A DNA stretch of 5,813 nucleotides from Planctomycetota bacterium (lineage in GTDB: Bacteria > Planctomycetota > J058 > J103). The position numbers and the translations under genes are program-made. This document shows positions 1 through 5,148 of the stretch, one piece after another. The notes beneath the pieces are model-generated. The model had not been told where the DNA came from. It did not search any database and worked only from the letters and a program-made list of their open reading frames with translations. Positions within the stretch are counted from its first letter, which is position 1; the number at the start of each line of letters is the position of its first letter. The stretch is taken from contig RFJN01000047.1 of the NCBI GenBank assembly GCA_003694875.1, positions 1 to 5,813 of the forward strand, given 5' to 3'.

Positions 1-167
1 ATTTTTTGTTGATTTCAATTCGTGGGCAGGCCAAGGCCTTCGGCTCCAGGGAGAAATGGCCGTGCAACTACCCTGAGTTTGGCGGAAGCCACCCTTGAGC
101 GACTCCCGCCGGCAGCCCAGCGTCTGGCCGCCTGCGCTGGCGGAAACCGAAAAATATCAACAAAATC
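1..167. other. Non-coding upstream region, no convincing gene
   Basis: No gene can be supported here. The two ends are AT-rich (1-20 and 144-167) and the middle is GC-rich. A perfect 10-bp inverted repeat, TTTTGTTGAT at 4-13 and ATCAACAAAA at 156-165, brackets the stretch. A smaller hairpin can form from CCAGCG (117-122) and CGCTGG (135-140), with no T-run after it, so it is not a convincing terminator. A 49-codon open frame from GTG at 22 to TGA at 169-171 has no visible ribosome site and no recognisable motif, so I do not call it. The AT-rich block just before the promoter at 168 could act as an UP-like element; that is inference. Confidence 0.5.
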
Positions 168-196
168 TTGACATAACATGATTGCCCGCATACACT
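168..196 (+). promoter_or_regulatory. Predicted sigma70-type promoter of the CIA30-FAS1 gene
   Basis: The -35 box TTGACA (168-173) matches the consensus exactly. A 17-nt spacer leads to TACACT (191-196), a 4-of-6 match to the -10 consensus. The start of transcription would fall near 203, leaving a leader of about 40 nt that holds the GGAGG ribosome site. The block just upstream (about 150-167) is strikingly AT-rich for this genome. The call rests on sequence match and position only. Confidence 0.6.
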
Positions 197-231
197 ACTC
201 TCATGCCCCTGAGCCGCGACCCCTTACAACC

Positions 232-236
232 GGAGG
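232..236 (+). promoter_or_regulatory. Ribosome binding site GGAGG
   Basis: GGAGG lies 5 nt before the ATG at 242. It decides the start: a longer frame could open at TTG 182, but that codon lies upstream of the predicted transcript start, and the residues it would add sit before an otherwise normal signal peptide. Confidence 0.75.
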
Positions 237-241
237 ATGCC

Positions 242-1960
242 ATGAACGGATCGATCAACAGACTTCTCGGGGCGGCGCTTGCGGCGCTCCTCCTCGGGTC
301 ACCCGCTCTCGGCGAAGAGCGCGTGCTCGCTGACTTCGCCGGCCAGGACGAGCTGCGCTGGCAGACCGTCAACGACAACGTGATGGGCGGCAAGTCCCAG
401 GGCGACTTCCAGACGACGGATCGGGGAACGCTCCTCTTCTCGGGGACGACCTCGCTCCGCAACAACGGTGGGTTTTCGAGCATTCGCACCCGCCGTCAGC
501 CACTCGACCTGAAGGGCTACGACGGCCTCGAGGTCAGGGTGCGCGGCGATGGACGGACGTACAAGGTCGCGCTGCGGACCTCCCGCGCGACTCGTTGGAT
601 CTCCTACTGGGCGGAGCTGCCGACGGTAGCCGGCGAGTGGCAGGTCACCCGCATCCCGTTCGACGCGTGGGTGCCGACATCGTTCGGTCGGAAGCTCCGG
701 GGCCCGGCTCTCAGCGTCGCGTCGATCAACTCGGTCGGCTTCATGATCTACGACAAGCAGGCGGGCGAGTTCTCCCTCGAGGTCGACCGGATCGCGGCCT
801 ACCGCGGGCCGGCGACGCCACAGGTGCAGTCGATCGTCGAGACGGCGACCGGCGCGGGTGCGTTCGGAACGCTGCTGACCGCAGCCAAGGCCGCAGGCCT
901 CGTCGAGGCACTCCAGGGACCCGGCCCGATCACCCTCTTCGCCCCGACCGATGATGCTTTCGCCGCCCTCCCCGCCGATCAGCTTGCCGCGCTCCTGAAG
1001 CCCGAGAACCGGGATCAGCTGCGGACCATCCTGACCTACCACGTCGTGCCCGGCTCGGTGGCCTTGACCGACATGCTGCGGGCGCGGAGCCTCGATACGC
1101 TCTCCGGGCAGCGGGTGCCCGTGGCCGCGGAGGAAGGCTCGTTCCGGATCGGCGGCGCAATCGTGACGTCCGCCGACCTCGCCTGCACGAACGGCATGAT
1201 CCACGTCGTCGACCGGGTGATGATGCCGGAGCTTGACAGCTTGGCCGAAGTCGCGACCAAGGCAGGCACGTTTCAGACGCTGCTCGCCGCCGCGAAGGCC
1301 GCCGGGCTCGCGGAAGCCCTGGCCAACGGCGGCCCCTTCACGGTCTTCGCGCCCACGGACGAGGCGTTCGCCGCCCTTCCCGCCGGGACCGTCGAGGCGC
1401 TCCTCCGTCCAGGCCAGCGCGACACCCTCGTTCGGATCCTGAAGCATCACCTGGTGTCGGGCACGGTCTTCGCCGACCAGGCCGTCCGAGCTGGAGCCGC
1501 GGAGACCCTCGCTGGGACGAACGTCGAACTCGCCTACGCCGAGGGTCGGCTGCAGGTTGCTGGCGCGGCGATCGCGGCCGCCGATGTCCCCGCCCGGAAC
1601 GGCGTCATCCACGTGATCGACCGCGTGCTCCTGCCGCCGGACACGGCGTTGCCGAAGACGCTGATCGCCCCACCGGGCGCCCTCCGGATCATCGAGGACG
1701 CCGTCAGGGAAGGCGTCCCTCTCTTCAACGGTGGCGATCAGCCGGCCTGTCGCACGATCTACGAAACCGCCGTCCGGTCGCTGCTGGACCGTGGCGTTGA
1801 AGACCTCTTCTCCGAGCGCGTCGAGGCGAGGCTCCGCGAATCGCTGACCCGTCCCAAGCACGACCGCCGAGCGGTCCGGCACGCATGGAAGCTGCGTCAC
1901 GCTCTGGACGCGGCGCGTCACCACCTGCGCTCCACGAATGCGATCGGTGTCGCTCGATGA
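242..1960 (+). CDS. Exported CIA30 domain protein with two fasciclin (FAS1) domains
   Basis: The product is a 572-residue protein, probably secreted or periplasmic. Residues 1-24 are a signal peptide (MNGS, then a hydrophobic run of A, L and G) with a likely cleavage after ALG24. Residues about 28-188 resemble the CIA30/NDUFAF1-like fold, including VNDNVMGG (43-50) and a closing SLEVDRIAAY (178-187). Two FAS1 domains follow. Domain 1 (about 194-329) has TLFAPTDDAFAALP, the YHVVPG motif and GMIHVVDRVMMP; domain 2 (about 332-466) has TVFAPTDEAFAALP and GVIHVIDRVLLP. FAS1 domains usually mediate adhesion or extracellular protein contacts. CIA30 is known from mitochondrial complex I assembly, but its role in secreted bacterial proteins is unclear. 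The last 100 residues form a helical, Arg- and His-rich module with GVPLFNGGD (491-499) and AWK-LRHALDA (548-556). The stop overlaps the next start. Domain calls are firm; function is not known. Confidence 0.9.
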   Translation: MNGSINRLLGAALAALLLGSPALGEERVLADFAGQDELRWQTVNDNVMGGKSQGDFQTTDRGTLLFSGTTSLRNNGGFSSIRTRRQPLDLKGYDGLEVRVRGDGRTYKVALRTSRATRWISYWAELPTVAGEWQVTRIPFDAWVPTSFGRKLRGPALSVASINSVGFMIYDKQAGEFSLEVDRIAAYRGPATPQVQSIVETATGAGAFGTLLTAAKAAGLVEALQGPGPITLFAPTDDAFAALPADQLAALLKPENRDQLRTILTYHVVPGSVALTDMLRARSLDTLSGQRVPVAAEEGSFRIGGAIVTSADLACTNGMIHVVDRVMMPELDSLAEVATKAGTFQTLLAAAKAAGLAEALANGGPFTVFAPTDEAFAALPAGTVEALLRPGQRDTLVRILKHHLVSGTVFADQAVRAGAAETLAGTNVELAYAEGRLQVAGAAIAAADVPARNGVIHVIDRVLLPPDTALPKTLIAPPGALRIIEDAVREGVPLFNGGDQPACRTIYETAVRSLLDRGVEDLFSERVEARLRESLTRPKHDRRAVRHAWKLRHALDAARHHLRSTNAIGVAR

Positions 1961-3459
1961 CCGACTTGCGATTCCAGTGGCGCACTCGCATGCCGGTCGG
2001 CCCGGGAGAGGTCTATGACTGGCATGCGCGTCCCGGTGCGCTGGAGCGGCTCCTTCCTCCCTGGGAGCACGCCACCGTCGTCGATCGCGGGTCCGGGCTC
2101 GAGGAGGGCTCGCGCGTCGTGCTGCGGGTCCACCTTGGGCCTCTTCGGCTGCGGTGGGTCGCCAGGCACCAGGCGCCCGTGATCGGCTCGTCGTTCCGCG
2201 ACGTTCAGGAAGCCGGACCGTTTGCGCGTTGGGAGCACGACCACCGCATGACGCCGGCGCCCGACGGGACCTCGGTTCTGGAGGACGACGTGCGGTGCGC
2301 GCCTCCTCTGGGACCGATCGGCCGCTTTTTCGGGCGCGGGCTTGTGACTCGCAAGCTGACGCGCATGTTCCGGTATCGCCACGCCACGACGCGCGCCGAC
2401 CTCGTAGCCCACACCGCCTACGGAGATGCAGCCCCGCTCAAGATCGCTGTCACGGGCGCCTCAGGCCTGATCGGTCAAGCGCTGGTGCCGTTCCTGACCA
2501 CCGGCGGCCACTCGGTGCTCAAGCTCGTCCGCCGAGCCGGGCGCGAGCCGGATGAGGTCTCCTGGGACCCATCGAGCGGGCAGATCGTCGCCGAGCGCCT
2601 CGAAGGCGTGGATGCGGTCATCCATCTCGCCGGGGAGAGCATCGCGAGCGGCCGCTGGAGCCGCGCCAGGAAGGAGCGCATCCGGTCGAGCCGCACCGAC
2701 GGCACTCGGCTCCTCGCGCGCACGCTCGCATCCCTCGACAAGCCTCCCGCGGTCATGGTGAGCGCGTCGGCGATCGGGTTCTACGGCGAGCGCGGCGGAG
2801 AGGTCCTGGACGAGACCGCCTCCGGAGGGCGCGACTTCCTGGCGGAGGTGTGTCGCGCCTGGGAGCGAGCGGCGGATCCCGCCCGTGATGCCGGGATCCG
2901 CGTCGTGCAGCCGCGGATCGGGGTCGTGCTCAGCCCGCGCGGAGGCGCGCTCGCCAAGATGCTCCCGCCGTTTCTTCTCGGCGCCGGAGGGCGCTTCGGC
3001 CACGGCGGGCAGTACATGAGCTGGATCGGTATCGACGATGTCGTCGGAGCCCTTCTCCATGCGCTTCGCACCCCGGCGCTCGTCGGCCCGGTCAACCTCG
3101 TGGCGCCACGCCCGGTGACCAATACGGAGTTCGCGACGACGCTGGGGAAGGTGCTTCGTCGGCCGACTGTCTTCCCCGTGCCCGCGTTCGCAGCAAGAGC
3201 CCTGTTCGGCGAGCTCGCAGAAGCGCTTCTCCTCGCCAGCACGCGCGTAGCGCCGGGGCGCCTGTCCGAGACCGGTTACGTCTTCCGCCACGTCGAGCTG
3301 GAGGCGGCGCTTCGACATCTGCTGGGCCGGGAGGCGGGTGGGCTCACGCACGGCGAGCCGGAGTCGGAGGCTTCGGACCCGGGCACGCAGGCGATTCCCA
3401 CGCCTCCCCAGGAGCCGGTCGCCGCGACCGAGCGGGTAGAGTCCCAGGAAGTGGTGTAA
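1957..3459 (+). CDS. SRPBCC domain fused to TIGR01777-family epimerase-like SDR (SDR39U1-like)
   Basis: The product is a 500-residue, probably cytoplasmic protein. Residues 1 to about 150 resemble an SRPBCC (START/Bet v 1-like) ligand-binding domain (FQWRTRMPV near the start, then RWEHDHRM at 91-98). Residues about 161-457 are an atypical extended SDR. The dinucleotide-binding loop is VTGASGLIG (165-173), followed by VIHLAGESIA (221-230), SASAIGFYGE (269-278), QPRIGVVLS (318-326) and SWIGIDDVVGAL (355-366). The usual YxxxK lysine is absent after Y276 (G280), as I recall for this family. Its substrate is unknown; plant and cyanobacterial relatives are linked to cell division or plastid function. 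Residues about 460-500 form a hydrophilic tail rich in Pro and Glu. The chosen ATG overlaps the upstream stop as ATGA and has no clear Shine-Dalgarno, so translation is probably coupled. An in-frame ATG at 1885 would give a deeper overlap and add 24 residues unlike the domain. Confidence 0.92.
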   Translation: MTDLRFQWRTRMPVGPGEVYDWHARPGALERLLPPWEHATVVDRGSGLEEGSRVVLRVHLGPLRLRWVARHQAPVIGSSFRDVQEAGPFARWEHDHRMTPAPDGTSVLEDDVRCAPPLGPIGRFFGRGLVTRKLTRMFRYRHATTRADLVAHTAYGDAAPLKIAVTGASGLIGQALVPFLTTGGHSVLKLVRRAGREPDEVSWDPSSGQIVAERLEGVDAVIHLAGESIASGRWSRARKERIRSSRTDGTRLLARTLASLDKPPAVMVSASAIGFYGERGGEVLDETASGGRDFLAEVCRAWERAADPARDAGIRVVQPRIGVVLSPRGGALAKMLPPFLLGAGGRFGHGGQYMSWIGIDDVVGALLHALRTPALVGPVNLVAPRPVTNTEFATTLGKVLRRPTVFPVPAFAARALFGELAEALLLASTRVAPGRLSETGYVFRHVELEAALRHLLGREAGGLTHGEPESEASDPGTQAIPTPPQEPVAATERVESQEVV

Positions 3460-3769
3460 GAGGGGGCTGAAAAAGAGGCCACTGCGTGATCCAGAAGTGG
3501 TGACCCAACCAACCCGAAGGGAGGGCACGCCATGGCCGTCGATTCGACTCGCGCCACCTGGAGAGCTTGTGAAGGCCACCCTGGAGGGCGGCGTCACAAG
3601 CGGGCTGCGGCGGAAGGCATGGGAAGCGGCGCTTGCAGCAGTCATGGAGCCCGAGGTTCGGAGCTGGCCCGGGCCACGCCCGTCGACAGGCACCACCGGC
3701 CGAAGCCTTCGCGCGCCGCCGCCCCCCCTCCCCCGAGCGCGCGTCCTCGCCGCTGTCGCGGCAGGAACG
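3460..3769. other. Non-coding convergent gap, possibly with a decayed small gene
   Basis: About 310 nt lie between the SDR stop and the terminator of the opposite operon. No intact gene is convincing. A good ribosome site (AAGGGAGGG, about 3517-3525) stands 6 nt before ATG 3532, which opens MAVDSTRAT and then loses coding character. From about 3560 the neighbouring frame looks more protein-like (GELVKATLEGG, then RRKAWEAALAAVM, to about 3670) with GC-rich third positions. Both frames run on through the terminator into the antisense of the tRNA, so neither ends as a real gene would. A single-base shift near 3559 would join them. No plus-strand terminator for the SDR gene is clear; only a weak CCACT/AGTGG pairing (3479-3483 with 3496-3500) is visible. 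A C-rich tract lies at 3717-3735. Confidence 0.4.
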
Positions 3770-3800
3770 AAAAAAGGCCCGACCGGAACGGTCGGGCCTT
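3770..3800 (-). terminator. Intrinsic terminator after tRNA-Asn
   Basis: The arms AAGGCCCGACC (3774-3784) and GGTCGGGCCTT (3790-3800) pair perfectly over 11 bp, with one more G-C pair possible around a GAA loop. Read on the minus strand the hairpin runs straight into six T (3775-3770), the classic Rho-independent layout. It begins 5 nt beyond the encoded CCA of the tRNA. In the plus direction only two T follow, so it would work poorly for the convergent SDR gene. Confidence 0.92.
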
Positions 3801-3805
3801 GTGGC

Positions 3806-3881
3806 TGGCTCCCCGGGTAGGACTCGAACCTACGACAAACCGGTTAACAGCCGGTTGCTCTACCAACTGAGCTACCGGGGA
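3806..3881 (-). tRNA. tRNA-Asn (anticodon GTT)
   Basis: This is a complete 76-nt tRNA including the encoded CCA. The acceptor arms TCCCCGG (3881-3875) and CCGGGGA (3816-3810) pair over 7 bp, with discriminator G at 3809 and CCA at 3808-3806. The D-arm GTAGCTCAGTTGGTAGAGC, the anticodon loop CTGTTAA closed by ACCGG/CCGGT, and the T-loop GGTTCGAGTCC are all present. The anticodon GTT lies at 3848-3846 and reads AAC/AAU. The gene starts 19 nt after the small basic protein stop with no promoter visible between them, so it is probably cut from a shared transcript by RNase P. The terminator follows at once. Confidence 0.97.
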
Positions 3882-3900
3882 GCGTGTCTGTGCGCGAGGG

Positions 3901-4122
3901 CTACTTCTTCTTCTTGTCGCCCTCGTCGTCCTTCTTCTTCTTCTTTTTCTTGCCGGCCTTCTTCGCCACGAGAACCCGCGTCTTCGGCAACCCGAAGATC
4001 GAGTCCTTCTCCTCCGACCACCGGCCCTGCTCCTCGAGCTTCTCGATCCGCTCGCCGCGCTTCAGCACGTTGCGCGCACGGACCAGCGAAGCCGCGACCT
4101 TCAAGCTCCTGTGGAGCGACAT
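3901..4122 (-). CDS. Small basic protein, TIGR04137 family
   Basis: The product is a 73-residue, strongly basic, probably cytoplasmic protein. It begins MSLHRSLKVAASLVRARNVL and continues with RGERIEKLEEQGRW (22-35), DSIFGLPKTRV (40-50) and a lysine tail (seven K at 58-64, four K at the end), mostly from AAG codons. This matches, by recognition, the TIGR04137 'small basic protein' of chlamydiae, verrucomicrobia and planctomycetes. No function is established; the basic tail suggests nucleic-acid or ribosome contact, which is inference. The start is supported by the family's MSLH opening and by GGGAGAGG at 4131-4138, 8 nt upstream; a longer frame from 4182 adds 20 unrelated residues. It has its own predicted promoter (4249-4276) and probably shares a transcript with tRNA-Asn, 19 nt downstream. 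The stop is TAG. Confidence 0.9.
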   Translation of the reverse strand: MSLHRSLKVAASLVRARNVLKRGERIEKLEEQGRWSEEKDSIFGLPKTRVLVAKKAGKKKKKKKDDEGDKKKK

Positions 4123-4130
4123 CTTCCCGA

Positions 4131-4138
4131 CCTCTCCC
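4131..4138 (-). promoter_or_regulatory. Ribosome binding site of the small basic protein gene
   Basis: GGGAGAGG on the minus strand lies 8 nt before the ATG at 4122. It supports that start over the longer frame opening at 4182. Confidence 0.65.
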
Positions 4139-4248
4139 GTTGTACACCCGCGACGCCGCGCACCACCCCGCTGCCGGGACACCGCGGCGCTGCCTGTCCG
4201 ATCTCCGGACCCGCTCCCGCCACCACGCGCGCCCGTTCCGAGCCCCAG

Positions 4249-4276
4249 ATCATAGCGGCGCGATCGCCGCCGTCAA
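4249..4276 (-). promoter_or_regulatory. Predicted sigma70-type promoter for small basic protein and tRNA-Asn
   Basis: On the minus strand, TTGACG (4276-4271, 5 of 6) is followed by a 16-nt spacer and TATGAT (4254-4249, 5 of 6). Transcription would start near 4242, giving a leader of about 120 nt before the ATG at 4122. The box pair lies just past the DUF89 stop, where a promoter for the next gene is expected. The spacer is almost entirely G and C and consists of an inverted repeat (listed separately). Confidence 0.65.
4255..4270. repeat. Inverted repeat filling the promoter spacer
   Basis: GCGGCG (4255-4260) and CGCCGC (4265-4270) form 6-bp arms around a 4-nt centre. The repeat occupies exactly the 16 nt between the -35 and -10 boxes. 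It could be an operator, a small hairpin at the 3' end of the upstream DUF89 message (24 nt after its stop, with no T-run), or chance in a GC-rich genome. Confidence 0.5.
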
Positions 4277-4293
4277 GACGCCACCCGCAACCC

Positions 4294-5148
4294 TCAATCG
4301 CCCGCCCGCAACAGCAGCGCATCGCCCACCCCGGCACCGAGCACGCGCCCCATTACCGCGCACTTCACCCGCAGCCCGAAGTAGCACCGCCCCCCTTCCT
4401 GCCCCAGCGTCTCGAAGTTCGCACTCCCCTTCGCCAGCACCACATCCGCCGCCTGGAACCGCGCCCGGAACTCGCTCGAGGCCAGCGCCAGCGGCGCCCC
4501 CATCGCCTCCGCCCCGATGTCGACCAGCTCCGCGATCTCCCCGATCCCCAGCGCCTCGGCGTCCTCGCGCACCGCGTCGTTCAGCATGCGCTCGCGTCGC
4601 ACCGCACAGCTCACCGCCTTGCCACGCTCCACGAGCCGCTCCATCACGATCCGGTCGAACACCAGCTCGCCCGCGCTGTCGCACACGTACAGCACCGACG
4701 ACGCCCCCTCCAGATCGGTCCGCAGCGCCTCGTACGCCTCCTCCGCCAGCCCCCCCTCGATCGCCTCCCGCACCGCCCGCTCGAGCGGCACCGGACCGAA
4801 CACCACCGCGTCGAGCACGTTCGCCCCGATCGCCGCCCGCAACGCCGTGCGCAACGGCTCGTCGCTCGCCTCCACCCGCGCGCGCACCTCGGGCTCGAGC
4901 GCACGCGCCGCACTCCGCATGGCCGCCCGCACCTGCGCGAACGGATCGTGCGTGCCGAGCGCCCGATGCGCGAGCCGCTCCACCTCCGGAATGATCTCGG
5001 CCGGGGTGCGATCGATATCCGTCTTCGCGAGGTGCCGCATCGCCTCCCGCAGGATGCGACGCTGCAGCCACTCGTCACCCGTCACCTGCCGGGCGACGCG
5101 CAACACCTGCCCCACGATGCACGGCACACACTCCGGGCTCGCCTTCAC
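4294..5148 (-). CDS. DUF89/ARMT1-like domain protein, putative metal-dependent phosphatase
   Basis: The product is a 284-residue cytoplasmic protein of the DUF89 family (PF01937). Known members are metal-dependent phosphatases acting on sugar phosphates or damaged metabolites. Visible landmarks are the N-terminal CVPC (C7 and C10), CDSAGELVFDR (156-166), RERMLNDAVREDA (185-197) and AKGSANFETL (239-248), the last matching the family KGxxNxE signature. The usual Asp-Asn metal-binding pair before AGE is here D157-S158, so one expected ligand is changed. I chose GTG at 5148 because it gives the family opening M-KASPECVPC, overlaps the upstream TGA as GTGA, and has GGAAGAAG (5161-5154) 5 nt before it. 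A GTG at 5175 would add nine residues. It is coupled to the SPOR gene but shares no known pathway with it. The substrate is unknown. Confidence 0.88.
   Translation of the reverse strand: MKASPECVPCIVGQVLRVARQVTGDEWLQRRILREAMRHLAKTDIDRTPAEIIPEVERLAHRALGTHDPFAQVRAAMRSAARALEPEVRARVEASDEPLRTALRAAIGANVLDAVVFGPVPLERAVREAIEGGLAEEAYEALRTDLEGASSVLYVCDSAGELVFDRIVMERLVERGKAVSCAVRRERMLNDAVREDAEALGIGEIAELVDIGAEAMGAPLALASSEFRARFQAADVVLAKGSANFETLGQEGGRCYFGLRVKCAVMGRVLGAGVGDALLLRAGD

Noticed and set aside
23..143. Cobalamin-type or other riboswitch before the CIA30-FAS1 gene
   Set aside because: The stretch can form local hairpins, but I could not match the conserved boxes of a known class, and it lies upstream of the predicted promoter and so would not be in the leader.
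299..1924. Long open frame on the minus strand opposite the CIA30-FAS1 gene (541 codons)
   Set aside because: It is antisense to clear domains on the plus strand, has a skewed Arg/Gly/Asp composition and no recognisable motif. High GC makes such frames long by chance.
2461..3696. Long open frame on the minus strand opposite the SDR gene (411 codons)
   Set aside because: It lies antisense to the SDR domain, has low-complexity Arg-rich composition and no family features.
3532..3870. 112-codon plus-strand frame ending VGLEPTTNRLTAGCSTN
   Set aside because: This ending is a familiar false translation of antisense tRNA sequence. The frame runs through a terminator and tRNA, so it is not an intact gene; only its 5' part is kept as a possible remnant.
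3633..4994. Plus-strand open frame of 453 codons over the tRNA, small basic protein and DUF89 genes
   Set aside because: It is almost all Pro, Arg, Ser and Ala, crosses a tRNA and terminator, and is antisense to recognised genes.
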